Below, one piece after another: positions 21,384-36,300 of a stretch of 64,000 nucleotides of DNA. How positions within the stretch are numbered: position 1 is the stretch's first letter; each line of letters begins with the position of its first letter. The position numbers were made by a program, and so were the translations under genes. Source of the stretch: Amborella trichopoda (lineage: Eukaryota; Streptophyta; Magnoliopsida; Amborellales; Amborellaceae); assembly GCF_000471905.2 (NCBI RefSeq), contig NW_006499827.1, positions 1,929,874 to 1,993,873 of the forward strand. The letters run 5' to 3'. The notes beneath the pieces are model-generated. The model saw nothing but the letters and a program-made list of their open reading frames with translations. It was not told the origin of the DNA and made no database searches.

Positions 21384-24300
21384 GTAAATGTTCGTCATTA
21401 CGAGTACTGATACATTTAGTTGGAGCTTTTTTCCTTGGTTTCTATGTTTTCATCTGGTATTTATTGTTCAGGTTTCTCTTGATGCAACTGTCCGTATAGG
21501 CTCTGAAGCTTATTGAGCAGTGGAAGTGTTTCTTATAAACCCATTATATTAGTTGTTAGGGTACATATTTGATCAAGAAACTTGTCTCAGCGGTCCCAAA
21601 ACAGGCATTTACAAAGAGTAATGGCATATGTTATTCACCTCCCGTCCCCCGCAATTCGTTCTCTAACTTTTATACCCAATTATCATTCTTGGTAACCTGA
21701 TTTTATTAGTATTTAACATCCTATAATGAGATTTCTCTTCTGGGAACTGCGACGAGCCAACTGGAACAAATTTTGAACCTCATACATACTAAAAGTGGGC
21801 AAAATGTCACACTAAGTGAAAGTGGATGCTGTCGTTCTGTTGAGATATATATTGGCATTATTTATTATTTTTAATGATAGCTTGTATGAAGCTTTTGTGC
21901 TACTTGTAAGCAACTTCTGATCAATTTCAATCCCAATTGATTTTCATGTGTACTAGCTGTCAACCAATATGTGCATTTAGCTTTTTGTGTACTCTAATGC
22001 TTCTATGTGTGTTGTGACATTTGATTTTGAATTAACTGGGGGGTACCATTCAATGAACAGGCTGAATTGAGCCTGACACTGTTTTAATGTCTGACAGGAA
22101 GTTCTTCCTCTTATCCTTTGTAGCGCCTCAACCATTGGAGCTCTTCGTAGATACCATTAATTATATCTTTTCCTTTGCCATTTGACAGGCGAATTCACAA
22201 AAATGTTCCAAATACCATTGAATTGGTGGAATTATCACCCAACAGAGAATTTCCAAAGGGTGGACTGCGTCTCATATTCAAGGACTCACTTTGTCCATTT
22301 GCCTATATATGCAGACATGAGGTCGGGAATCCATTTCAAAGTATATGTTTCTTCTTTTTGATTGGTTCCATCTCAATGTTTTGTTGATTCTTGTGAAACT
22401 TTTATGGTGGTGTTTTATGTTTATTTGTTTTTTTGAAGTCATTGAAATTACGTTTTAGGTGCAAAATACATCAGGGATATCCTATGTGCTTTATGCTTTG
22501 ACGGTCTCTGGAGTTGCCTATCTTTTCAAACTTCGAAGCCCTTCAACTTATGTATCAGGTTCTATCTTTCCTGAAGCTGATATGATAGAATTTGATATAC
22601 AACGTCATCCTTTGCACCCTGAGAAAATAACTGCAGTATCTGCGACACTGGGCCTCCTAACGATTGGGGGACAAGATGGTTCAGTTTTTTGTTGCCAACT
22701 TGGTGTATTTGATGAGAGTTCCCCAGGTATTCGATTTTCCCCCAGTTTATTTTGGATTTACACAATTCACATAAGTAGATAAGATGATTATGTGTTAGTA
22801 TTTTAATCTCCCCCTTTACAATGATAATATATCATTAGCAAGCGGTATCATTGAAATAATTTTGCATGTTCCATACAGTTTGCATTTGCCGGTTTGCCCT
22901 TTTATGCATATACTATGTATTAGCTCAATTTTATCTATAAAAAAATAATATATTTTTGAGGAACTATTCGAAAATCGTATTAAAAATCATATCTATCAAA
23001 AAAACATACTAAAAATTATATTTTTGAGGAAGAATCGTATTGGTGTAAAGGTTTTATGTACATCAATATTTCGAAAAAGAAAGGCCACCAAATGTTGCAA
23101 GCTCATGTACAAAACTGGTCATGGCCCATTTGGCCCAAAAGTACACATCACAAATTGACAATCCCAAATAACCGTGAAAAAAGCAGGTATCCGGACAAAG
23201 GAGGAGGAGAGAATAATGACGGGAAGTATGAGACAGAGGCAGTAGACAGACAAGGAATGACCTAGATAACTTGATTTTTGGCATGGGATTCCTAATGCCC
23301 TGCTTTAGCTGAAGTGTTTGCAACCTGATTAGCCTCCTTTCGGGCGTGGCGAAACATCACCATCATATCCTTGTGCTGGGAAACCAGCATTCTCGTGGAA
23401 AATAGCACTGAGATCTGTGGCCTGGTCATAGGACACATCCCATAGCTTGGAGCACCTTATCCATGTTCTGCTATCCTTGCCCAACTCTTACCAATTCCTT
23501 CGAATCTGCTGAAAAGGACTCCACATTGGAGTTGAAGTCATCGTTTTGGGCGGCTGGAAGGAGTTTCCTTTGATAGTCGATCTGAGCATGGTCAATTGGA
23601 GAATGGTGTATTGTGGGGTCGTATTGTATGATAGGGGGAGGATTCAATGTCAGCTGCATGTCTGAGAACTGCTGGATGGGAGGTGGTCTGCTTTGAATAG
23701 GTGGCACAAGGGGGGGGAGAGCTCCTCCTGTAATATTAAAATCTTCAAGGGAAGTAAGCTCAAGGGTAGGAGAGCGAGGGCATCACAGTGCGAAGGATGA
23801 TTGATGTGGGCGAAGGGGAGGGTAAGGGGGTAGCATAGTGTGATTGATCTGGTTCCAAGGGAACAAAGGTCTCAGAAAAGACAAAGAGTGGGAATGACAT
23901 ATGGATGGGGGGATGGTGTGGGTCTTCGGAGAAAGGGGTAAGGAAAATATGGAGTTCGGGGACGAGGGGCCCTGATTGTGTTTCTTTCTTTCATTTTTTT
24001 TTTTTTTGGGGTGGGGGGTTTGGGGAGGTGGCTGAGTTGGTTGGAGGCTTGGGTTGGAAAGGGACCGTTGTGGTGAGGAGGTGGTATGGTGATGCCTACG
24101 TGGCATGTTGGAGTCCTCGGTTGCTGGCTGAGTAGAGAATGAATGGACCCAGGATTTTGGATAAGGAGTTTGATTTGGGGCCACCTGGTAGGTGAGGGTT
24201 GTGGCGAAATAGAAAAAAAAGTATCTGAATTAAGGAATGCATCGACTAAATTTTATGGGTTCACCATGCTTGTCCCTCCTTATGGGGATTCACATGCTGC

Positions 24301-27300
24301 ATTATGTGGCCGTCAAGGCACTAGTACTTCTAAGACATTTATCATTTCACTTTGAAATATGTTGGCATAACATTGGTCTGCCATTAACCTGTTTATGCTC
24401 TTATTACTGATTCTACTGTATTTATTACTATTCCTATGTTTCGGTTGTGGAGCACCTAATGGAAATGCATTGTTGCATTTAGGTTCCATATGTTAATGTG
24501 ATTGTCCTGTGCCTTTATATACTTACACGGTTCCATTTTCCTTGGCATTATCTGGTATTACAATAAAAAATAATTTCTGGTATGCTTACGGGTCTGATTT
24601 AGTGGTTATAATGCTGTATCATGTCAGTGACTAGAATTCTTCAAATATGCTGTGTTAAAATGCATGATCTTGTGATTCATTGTAATACAACCTTTTAAAT
24701 GCTCATAGTTTTGTACATGATGTTGAACAGGTTTTTTGTTTGAGTTGCGAGAAGAGGTAGGAATTACTCGTCTTTGGGGGCATTTGGGCAGGTAGTGACT
24801 TTTTTATGAATTTTATAGACATCTTAAGTTATTTTTAAGTTTTTTGGTTGTTATTTGAGGTGGATTATTGTTTTTCCACTTTCTAGCTAAATGCTCCTAT
24901 CAGCAATTGCCAAGAGATTTTCTAATTATGAACTTCTGATAGTGTTTATTAATCTTTCCCATATAATAGGTAATTGTTGATTACGTGTTAAGTTATGTGA
25001 TTGCAAAAGAGTACCTTCTGCGTGAACCACTGCTAGTCATAAGCTTATTGCTTGATGCATATGAAATCCATGTTCAACTCAGGGGTATCTTGTCAAACTC
25101 AATTTTATATGTAAAGTTTTTTGAACTCTTTCCTACCTTTGTGATAGAGTTGCAGACATCTTGAGTGCACAATTGTTTTGAATGATGTTATTGTTCGTCC
25201 ATTGAATTGAAGACAGCTTGATGGTTTTGGCAATTCCTGGGAGTCTTGTGTGGGGAGTTCTTGCTTATCTTCAACAATTTTGCTGAAAACTGGAATTGAT
25301 TTCATATTCATACAGATGGATGACTAATATGTAATGTTATGCTTTCTGAGCAGGGGCAGGAGAGCTGGACCTGTCCAGAGTCAAGTGGTTGCTGATATAT
25401 ACGGTAGAAACTTATTATTTGTACTCCACACAGATGGGAGTTTGCGAGTATGGGACCTGATTGATCGTGTAAAGCTTTTAAGTCATAATTTAAGCTTAGT
25501 GGAGTTAGAAGGCAAGTTTTTCTTCTTCTCCTCTGTTAATTGCAGTTGTTAAGTTTTGTTTCCTTTGCTCGAATAACTGTCGGTGAAGAACTATGAATTT
25601 CCATCGTAATTGTTGAATACTTGCAATGAATTGATTATGCTGCCTGTAGTAAATTCTTGAACCCATAGATGGAACTATTTTATGTTTTAATCATGTGATG
25701 TATCGTCATGAAGTTGCTGTTAGCGATTTCATACCTCAACATTTAAAAGAATATGGCAAGTTTGTATAGTTTGTTTCACTTTGGCGGAAGCTGTCATATA
25801 ATTTGGTTTGGGCCTCTGGGTCACTTCAAATCTCTAAAAGTTTGCGATTCTTGGTGTTTTTGGGGTCTACTTGTTTGAAGAAGACACGTTCAGAGAATAA
25901 TCGTATCTGCTGTTTACTTTTCTGTTTTTCTTAATTTAAATTTCTGTCCTTCATGGCTTTAAACATGGGAGCACAAAATTTTCTCTTAAGTTTTTTAGCC
26001 CTTAATTTTGTGGCATTCCTTTACATAAAACAAAAGAAAAAGACAATTATGGTAGGGTTCTGTTCAAGATTTGAACCCTTTTTCTGTTTTTTTTTCCCGT
26101 TAGATAATAGGTAATGGCAATCTGTGTCAAATGTTACATGCAATCAAATAACATAGTAGGGGGCACAATTGCTTATGGGTTATCCAAATGTCCACTAGAA
26201 AAGTAAACCATATCTTTTTATGGTGTACTTTTGAAGTTCTTTTTTTTATTGTTAAATTATAAAGGTGATCACATATAACATTATCGTCGCAATACTTTAT
26301 AGCTTTCTAAAGTATTACTATTACATGTTCCTTTTGTTTCTTCCACAGGATTTACCCCATTGCGGCTAGAAGTTGGTAATGTGAGCCATGATGCAGATAC
26401 CATGGCTTTAGTTGTGCAGTATGGAAGTTTATCGGTATGTTTCTTGTGAAAAATTGCCGATCTCTTTGAGATTCTCCTTTGTTTCACTCATCTTCTTGTT
26501 CTTGAATAAGTCATGAAGCTATTTTGTTATTAACTTATTAATTTTTTTACTGTTCGTTTCTCAGAATACCTTCATAGAAAAATCTATTTATTGTGTGTAC
26601 ACACAGGTTCCTTTTAAAATATTTGGTATCGAGTAGGAAATATCTTGATTCATTTTGAACTTTCTCATGAACAACCCATGCGAAACAAAACTAAGTGTTT
26701 TTAAGTTGGTAAAGTGAATTGTAAACAACCCACGCAGGAGAAAAGGTTCAGATATCAAGCCATCTTTGTTTGGAGGGCAATAGATTGGGTTGATCTAGAG
26801 TTTCAAAGGGCCATATCCTTAGGATTGGGGAGTTGTGATAGGTTTTAGGTTAGTGCATGCTGTGGGCTGTCCTTTATTATGTCTTAGATTCCAGTTCTGC
26901 TCCACGTTGTTGTGTTTAGGGAGATCTATTTTGGCCAATGCTTTAGGAGAGGGAAGGGTAGATTGCTATGGTAGTCTTGGTTTAGAAAATATTTGAGGGT
27001 TAAGATGGTTGCTTAGTTGACCAGTCTCCTAATGATGTTAGAGATTGATTTCATTTTTCATAGAGTGGATAGGTTGGTAAAGACTATGGATTGGCTTTTT
27101 CTAGATGAGCCTTTCTCTTAGGTTGTTTGTCATATAGAGATGAAGAGGGATCCCATTACTCTGTGAATGGTTCTATTTAACTGGTTGGTCATCAAGGATA
27201 CATTATGTCGGGAAACCGTCTCTGACATAATGACTTCTGTATCCTGGAATGCGGAGAGCGTAGAAAGAGGTGGTCCGCATCTTCTCATTCATTGCAAGTT

Positions 27301-30300
27301 TGTCCGAGGGGACATCTACGGAGACTGCCTCGGTACTGTCTGAGGTTCCTATTGCCTTTTTAACTTTATGAGTGGTGGGCCTCTTATATGCAATATTTGG
27401 ATGTCTTCTGGGATGTGTGGAAAGTCAGAAGCATGAGGATGTCCAGAGAGATTATAGCTTGTAGGAAGGTGACGAAGAGTATATCAAGTTGGCCTTCACT
27501 ATACGTCTTGTGGGGGGTAATATGATGGATCCCACGAGAAAGCATGAAACTTTATTAGGCAGTGGACGTTATCAAGGAGACCTGGAAGTGCAGTTTGGTT
27601 GGCAGTCTCAAGCTAACCTTCAATAACTAAATCTGATAACCAAGGCCGGCTGATGTTGTTGTTTGATGTAGATGAGTTTGACAAGGTGAAGAAAGAAGTC
27701 ACATGGCTGATTGGTTTGTGGATTTAATGCAGAATGTTTTGTGAGGTTTTTTGATGTTTCCTATTATGATCATGTGGACTAGTAGGACATCCACTGGTCT
27801 ATGGAGGATAGAGGATATATTAGATGATATCTTTTTGGTAGCTTGCTCCTTTGAGATATCTTTTGAGCTGTTATCGGTGTAGTTAATGATTTGGCTGGTA
27901 CCTTGGTTCAGAATGTGGTACTTAAGTGCAGTTTGAGCATTGGGAGTGTTTGCCATCCTCTTAATTCTTCCAACTCTTTTATTCTGTACTTTATTTTGCT
28001 AGAGAAGTCGATCATCTAAAAAATGTATACCAAACTGTGGCAAATTACGTAGAAGCTATTGCATGTGAACTTCCACAACATAAAATAAGTTGGGTTATTT
28101 CAGTATATTCTTATGTTATTTCACTATATTTTTATGTTCTCTTATGGCTTTTAATTTTAGAATGTCTCAAATTTAATATTTTTATGAACATGATTTGGTT
28201 TTTGCAGATGGTGATCTTTCATTTTTTCATTATTTCATATATATCTTTATGTCTTGTGTTTTGTTGTGGTGAGCTTCTTTGCACCAGTCTTCACTAGGCA
28301 TGCACATTTCTTTATTCTTCTAAATCCCTTCAACCTGGTTACTTATGAAGAAAGTTCCGGTTTTTGGCTGCCTAGTGGAATTTCCTTGTCTTTTGTATTA
28401 CGTTATCTTGTATACATATATGCCTTGTTTTCTTGTTGCAAATTTGTTTTTGGGAGAGGGTAACAGTTGTCTGTTTTAATTAACAAATTAACATATTGCA
28501 GTTGTTTAATTCTGGGCCATTTCTTTCCTCATAATTTTCTGATGTACAAAGTGCACTAATTATAATGTTTATAATTCTATTTTGAAGGGACCAGAATCAG
28601 ATAAAGTTGTCATTTATGGCTTTGATATTAGTTTTGGGGACAAGATCACTCTATCACCACAGTCTTCAGTACAGCATGTCTACTTGGAGGTGGTCAAGTT
28701 TTGCACACGAATTATTTGCTGTATGATCTTTTTATGGTGTCAACCATATTTTAATAAAAATTAACATGTACTTATGAAGATCTTCCTGCGTTCTGAGTCC
28801 CTCTTTTTTAAATAGGGGAAGCTTGTTGATATGAAACTATGTCATAGCAAACTCTGGGTACTGAAAGAATACAACTCAATGTTGTATAGTTTGTTTCATA
28901 CTGATCTTGACAGGTGAGTCCTAAATGGTACTTAAATAGTAGTTCGAATTTATGGGTTTTTTTGTCTTTAATGTTTTCTTTTTCCTCTTCTATTTGTTAA
29001 TTCAGTTTTATTGCATAGTGATGAAAAGTTGATTCAGTTTTGGTTCTGTCTTGAGGTAGCTCTGATTCATCCTAGGTGATAGTTTGTGCCCGGTGTCGTA
29101 TGTATCAACATGATGCAAATCATCGAAGGTGCTGCTCTTAATGTTGATGTCATATTTAACAATTTTTAGACATTCCATATCCTTCAGTGTTCTTCATCTA
29201 AACAGTCCACCTTTAGCTAGCTCAAAACCCGTTAGCATCAGGGCATGCAAAATTTCTCAAGAGCATATACTTTTGACATTATATAATGGGCATTGGAAAT
29301 GTGCAGTAGTTAGAAAACTGGATGGGAACTGGCACCCACCTATTCTAAGTCTTCAACCAATTTATGAATAAAAACAAAAAAAAACAAAAAAGTAAACAAA
29401 ATTTTGAAACTTTAAACAAGCTTTAGGAACCTAAATTGTTTCTAAGAACAAGTTTTATAGTATTAATTTTTTCAATATGGTTTGGTGTCAATAGGTCTGA
29501 GTCGTGATTTATTGAGGGACTTGGACTGGTCATCACCGGTTCTGAGTTGAATTGGAAAAAATTGGCCAGTCTGGTCCGGTCTGATTTTTAAATACCTGGA
29601 ACTGACTTTCTTTCCTGTGGAATGGCAATCCTTTTCTTGCCAACTCAAGGTGTCTTCTACAGGTTTGGTGGAGTAAATTATTTCTTAAGTCTCCATTTCT
29701 TTCTAGTTTTTACATGTCCATTTGTCATTGGTTTGACTTGTATGTGGAGTTATTATTTCTTAATATGTGGAGTTATTATTTCTTAAATCTCCATTTCTCT
29801 CTAGTTTTTACATATCCATTTCTCTCATTGGTCTGACTGGTGCTTATATGTGGAGTTAACCATTTTCCTAGTGTGCTCATTATTATCTATAGTTGCAGTA
29901 TGTATGGCTAACCATTTTCCATGTGCTTATATGTGGAGTTAAACATTTTCCATGTCTGCTTATTATCTATAGTTCTAGCTGGGAATCTTTTTGATAATCT
30001 TTAAGGTTATTTTCAGGGGAAGTGCATGCAACTATTGCTTGCAAGAAGCTGTTGTTGCTGATCAACTATTTCAGAGCTCTGATTGTGCTGCAGATGATCT
30101 TTTATGCATTGGTTATGCAATTTCATCGCTAATGAAGGTACTTGCTGCTTAAAATATGAAAAAAAATATGGAGGCAATTTATGTGATGGTAGGTATTTAA
30201 GTTATTTCATTAACTCCAAAAGTATCAGCTGTATCAGCTGTCTGAGATTCTGTATGCACTATCCCTGATAGATCATAGAATACATTAGAAAGTAGAAAGT

Positions 30301-33300
30301 GGAAACTTGAAACTAACTTTATAGAAAACAATTTGTTCGTGAATATGTATTTTATTTTCTTCCTCTCTAGCTTTGCTTCTTCTCTACCCCCTCTCATGTA
30401 ATCTGAGTACACCCATTTTGTGGGCTGCCAATTTTTACCACATCGGTGGCAATGTAAGTACAATTTATCTATATGAGTCAAACAGTTTCAAAAAAAACTT
30501 TGTAGGAACAATTGAACTAGAAGGAAATCATATTATCATAATTCATAAACATTAAAAAACTATATCACAAATTTGCAATTACAAACTATAAAGTTACAAA
30601 CTAAAGGGCTATCAAGATTGAAGAGTTCAAAAGTCAAGACAAATCATCATATTTCTCAAATCTCAAGTGTAAATTTCAAATCTTTATTAAACAAGTTATC
30701 TAGAGAGTCTCCATGTGCATCATAAACATCAATATCGTCCTCGACGGCCTCCACATATTCTTCTTCTTCCTCGGTTTCCTCGAAGTCGACCTCCTCCTCC
30801 TCCTCGATCTCTGGAACGAACATGCAACTGAATCGAGCTTTTACTTTATTGTGTTCTAGTGTTAGGGTGTACTTCTTCATTATCCTCTGCGACTAGCTCA
30901 TCATCAAAACAATTTCTGCTGTTCCTTTTTTTTAATCGATTTTAGGAAGAAAAAGCTACGAAAGTGGCTATTGCTTTTTTTTTTTTGGGGGGGGGGTGGG
31001 GGTGGGGGTGGGGGTGGGGGTTGTTGTGCCCCCCCAAATAAAACCCTTTCGCCCCCTTTTTGGGGGAAAATTACCTGAACATCCCTTTTTGAGGGTTTTT
31101 TTTTTTTTGTCCCTGTCATGCTGATGTGGCGCATCCCACCAAAGCACATATGCGCTGTTTTGCAATGCGCCTCCTGGCGCATATTGCATGATGCTGCCGC
31201 ATTCTAAAACAATGGTTGGACCTAATGTACCATATGTCAATTGTCAATTCTCTTAGATTTTCGGTTTGTTGATATTCTCCCATTTGACCGTTTCTTGCTT
31301 CTCGGATCCTAAGCTCTTATGTAATCTGCAAGGACCACAAGTTTCTCAAAACTATTATTTGCCCTTCTTGGAATATGGAACAAGGTAAGATTCATGTTGA
31401 TGTTTCTTGATATTTTTGCTGTGCTTATTTGTTTATTACCATTAAACATAAACCTTATGGAGATCGAGCCTGTGGGCATTATGTAATTCTGGAAAAGATA
31501 ATATTTTCTTTTTTGGATTTGTGTTTCATTTATTTAGTTGCATTTTATCATTAAAAATGGAAAGTAAACAATTTCGGTATCAATGATGAGGACATCAGGC
31601 ATTAGGCTTTTATTTGTATTTTTTGGAGTGAAACTAGGGTTATTAGATCTTTTAATATATTTTTGTTATCTAAGGGTGTTTATGTCTTTTTAACTTTTAG
31701 ATAAATCATGGGTGGTTTAGTCCTTTGTTATTTTATTTTAATTAAGGGTATTTTGTGTCATTATGTTTAAGAGAAAATTTATAAATGAGAAGAGAAGCCG
31801 ACTCCAAATACTTGGGACAAGGCTCTGATGATGAGGTATAAACAAAAAGAGAGGGATGTTCAGCCCCTAAGATATTTTATTTTTGAGTACTTTCAAAAAG
31901 AAAAAAACCCTAAGAGGACTTCTTTTAACTCTTTTATTGGAGGCCGTAGAGAAGACTTGGTAGCATCTCCCAAGGTCTCGCCCTTCTTAAGGTATTCTTC
32001 AATTTCTTTATTTTCTTCTTTGCCATCTATTCTCTTCATCTCCTTTCTTACTTTTTTACTTCCCTAAATTCTTTTATGCTCTCCTTTCTTTCTCCCCTTT
32101 TCTTTCCTTGAATTCTTTAGTATACTTACTCCTTTTTTTTATTGTTTTCTCGCTTATTTCTCTGGTTTACTTCTATATAAAATTATTAAATTTTATCATA
32201 TTCCACCAAATCAGCAAACATTTCCCATTAAAAATCCACTAAAACCTTAAAAGTAACCCACATGTCCTAGAACTAACCAAAAGCAAAACCCCTTGAAACC
32301 TTACCCCTAATTTCACACATAAAGTGGAAACTCTATTTTTTACACCCAATTAAGTTCATAACAACTAGTTCTGCAGACACTCTATTTTAAAGTTTTTCTT
32401 CACCATTTCCTTCTCTATGGGCTGTAGGCTAACTTTAAATTGCATCAAGATCAATTTTTATTTAGCTGATTTTGTTTGAGGATCCATTATGGAGTTAAAA
32501 TCTCATCTCCTGGGCGTTAAAATAAATTCTTAAAATTGCATGTTGATTTAGACAAGCTTGTTTAGTTAGTTTTGTGGATGATTGCCTGCTAAATTTGTAG
32601 ATATTTAGTCTTACTTGAAATTAAAGTGTTTTACATACGTGTTTTAGGGTCTTGCAATCGTAGATTGGTGAGAGATCGATCTTAGGTTACATTATTTTGG
32701 TATAAGAGCAAGTTCTATCCTTGGGCCACATGTTATTTTTAAATTGTTTAGGGTCTGTCCTTGGGTTTTAATGTGCTCATTAGGTCTTTAAGGTGTTGTC
32801 CCTTTGTTGTAGTGCCCCATATGTGCTGTTCTACTTAGTGATATAGCATTCATTTGTGTTTTAGTTGCTGTCCTAAGGGTAATAGAGAGAGTTCTTGAGG
32901 TTTTTGGTTGCTGTACTAGAGCTCCTAAGTTAGGAATGTTTGTTCAAGTGGCCATCTAGAGTGTAGGAAGTGTCCTTAGATCTAGGAAAGTTCTATTTTT
33001 GAGTTTAGGTAAGTTTGCATTGCATGGAAGATCTGTGGTCCTGGCCAAGACTGTGGCCAAGCATGGTGGTTGCCAACAGTCCATCCTACTATGGCTTGAT
33101 CAACGTTATAACTCCTTCCAGAATATCAAGGAGCGGTTAGAGCAAATTGGTAAGTTGTAGGTGTTAAGACAATGCTTCCTACCAGCCCTCTGCATAAGCC
33201 TTGCTAAACGCTATTTTGCATCACTCTGAGAGGAGTCAAACACTAAATTAGGAAGAAGATGGAGAGTATGATGATGATCCATTCTTTCAATGATCTTTGG

Positions 33301-36300
33301 CAGTATCATAAAGAAAAGCGGATCGGTGATAAAAAAAAATTGAATAGAGCGTCAGCTAAGGTGGAGAGTAAGGAGATACATACAGTCTTACTTCTTATTG
33401 CTAGGAAGAGGCAAAAGAGTCCACCAATTACGCAAGAGGTTCAGCCACTCTTAGAGGATTTTATTGAGCTCAACCTGAAACAGCTTCTTGAAAGCCTTCC
33501 CTCTATGAGGGATATGCAACACTCTATAGATCTCACTTGTGGATTGAGCCTCCCACACGTGGCCCACTTGTGGATGGGTACAATAGAGTATAAGGAGTTG
33601 TATAGGCAGGTCACAGAGCTGCCAAGAAAAGGACTTATGCGAGAAAACTTGAAGTTATGCACGGTCCCCACACTTTTTAACTTCAGAAAAAGATGGTGCT
33701 TGGAGAATGTGTGTAGTCATGCAATTAATAAGACTATCATCAAATAATGCTAGATATGTCGAGTGGTACTCATATTTTCTTCAAGATCGACTTGAGGAGT
33801 GGATGCCATCAGATTCATAGTTGACCTAGGGATAAATGGTCAAGCTAAGACTATTGTGTTGGTCGATGAGAGGTATTTTTTACCTAGGTTGAGGCTCAGT
33901 TGGAAGCAATATGTGGAACCTGTTGCGTTTCTCAGTTTTTAAAAGTCAATCTTAGAATACTAGCCTCTATACTCCACTTCCTATCCCAGATGCTCCTTAG
34001 GAAGATGTCAGCATAGACTTTGTGTTAGGTTTGCCTATAACCGTTAGGAGGTATGGTTCAGCATTTGTAATAGTATATTGTTTTTCATAATGGCTGATTT
34101 TATTCCTTATCAAAATACCTTTGATGTGTCTCATGCTGGAAATCTTTTTCTTTGGAAAAGTTCGTGCTCATAGTGTACTTAAGTCAATCTCATATGATCA
34201 AGATACTAGATTCTTGAGTCATTTTTGAAGAATGATGTGGTCAAACAAGGTGCCACTGTACAATTCAGCAATGCGTATCATCCTCAAATTATGAACATAG
34301 GAAAGGATTTAGGACTAGATGGTATCATGATAGAGGCGTGGAAGTACGTAGATGTGATTGGCCTATGCTGGCTTACGAAGTTGTTCAATAAGGTGTTGAA
34401 AACCAAAAAACGCCAGACAAATGGAGAAAAAGTGCCGTGCTACCTATCTACAAGAACAAAGGAAGCATATAGAATTGTACGAACTATCGAGGGATTAAAC
34501 TTATGAACCACACTATGAAGTTCTAGGAGAGAGTGGTTGACCAACGACTAAAGCATGAAACGAGTGTATCAGAAAATCAATTTGCTTCCAGGGAGGTCAA
34601 CTATTGAAGTCATTTTCCTACTTAGGCAAATGATTGAGAAATTCAGGGTGAATGGAAAAGACTTTCCATATGGTCTTTATTGATTTAGAGAAAGCCTACG
34701 ATGGGGTACTTAGAAATTTAATTTGATGGGTGTTGAAAAAGAAAGGAGTCACCAGAAGCTATATTGATATGGTGAGAGATATGTACAAGGGGGTGCTAGC
34801 GAGTGTGCAGACAACTAGTGGATTGACAAGTGAGTTCTCAATGACAATGGGCCTACATTAGGGGTAAACACTTGGCCCGTATCTCTTTGTTTTGGTTATG
34901 AACGAGTTAACCAGACACCTACAAGATGAGGTACCATGGTGTATGTTGTTTGCATAAGACATAGTTTTGATCAATGAGACTAGAGGTGGCGTCAACACAA
35001 AGTTAGAATGTTAGAGGGATGCTTTAGAATTTAAAGGTTTTACAATTAGCTTGACTAAGTTAGAATATATGGAATGTAAGTTTAATAATAATAGGAGTAC
35101 ATTTACAAAATTTTTTTTTAACATTCTCAAAATAATAATAGAAGTAGAAATGAGGAAGTAGTTAAGATTGGTGGTAAAGAAATACGTAAAAGAGATGCCT
35201 CAACGTAACATCCCACCTTCCAATCCCATTATTATAATGTAAACATAAAAAGTTTTAAACAATTAACTTCATTAAAAAAGAAATACATAAAAGAGATTGT
35301 TTTTGATATCTAGGGTCGATAATTCAGGAGAATGGCGAGATTGAGGAATATGTCACATATAATATTAGAGGTGGGTGGGTGAAGTGGAAATGTGCATCTA
35401 GAGTTTTATATGATCATCGCATACCATTGAAAATGAAAGGGAAGTTGTATAGGACAGCTGTAAGACCAGCCATGCTTTATGAGTTGGAATGTTCGCCGGT
35501 TAAGAAACATCATATTCATAAAATGAGTGTAGCTGAGATGAGGATATTGGGATGGATGAGTGGCAAGATAAGAAAGGATATAATTTAGAATGAATACATA
35601 TGAGGTAAATTAGGTGTGGCTTCAATAGGCGATAAGATGACGAAAAGGTAGCTTAGGTGGGCTGGCCATGTGCAGTGTAGACCTAATTCAACACTGGTTA
35701 GGAGGTGTGATTTGGTTCAAGTGGAAGGCTCTAAAAGGGCAAGGATGGGGCCCAAAAGGATATGGGTAGAAGCAGTAAGAAAAGAAAGGTGATTTTGGTC
35801 TTACTAAGCGTACCCTTGATAAAGAAGAATGGAGGAATAAGGTTTATGTAGCAACCCCAAATAATTGGGATCAGCTTGGATGATGATGATGATATCATCT
35901 TGAAATTGATGGGCAGATTGAGGTAGTCAAATCTAGTTTGGGAAATGTGTTGAGGTCTCTTGGTTGAGTCAATGGGATTTGGGTCGTCCTCGGGCAGAAT
36001 TTGCTTATATAGCTCTGTTAACTAATTAACCGGGAAATCACCCTTTGAGATAGCATATGTTCACTCCATTCCACACGTGTTAAGAGTGTTCCATTAGCTT
36101 ATGTGGGGAGCATAAGTGCCAAAGCTGATGACTATGCTCAACACTTCAAGGAAGTATATGAAAGCCCTTGATATGTTGAGAGTCAACTATGCTAAGTATA
36201 AGGATGCTGCTGATGAGCATTGGCACGACTAATCATTTTTTGTAGGAGACTCTGTCGTGGCATATCTAAGGCATAAGACGTTCCCAATTGATACTTACAA

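Noticed and set aside
22322-22400. Longer NUP160 exon 2 ending at the GTATATG donor (22341)
   Set aside because: It leaves phase 1 and breaks the frame into exon 3; the donor at 22322 restores phase 0.
23783-24184. 133-codon Pro/Ser-rich minus-strand frame
   Set aside because: It is low-complexity, lies within a NUP160 intron, and no domain is recognised; the G/T-rich plus strand explains the composition.
30656-30880. Acidic 74-codon minus-strand frame
   Set aside because: Glu-rich low-complexity stretch from a (TCC/TTC)n-like tract; possibly a transposase tail but no motif is decisive.
30904-31240. Overlapping minus-strand frames with poly-Pro and Thr-Pro repeats
   Set aside because: They are translations of the G-rich tract at 30987-31020.
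33259-33747. 162-codon plus-strand frame as a host gene in intron 9
   Set aside because: Its C-terminal half is recognisable Ty3/gypsy reverse transcriptase, and it lies between that element's LTRs.
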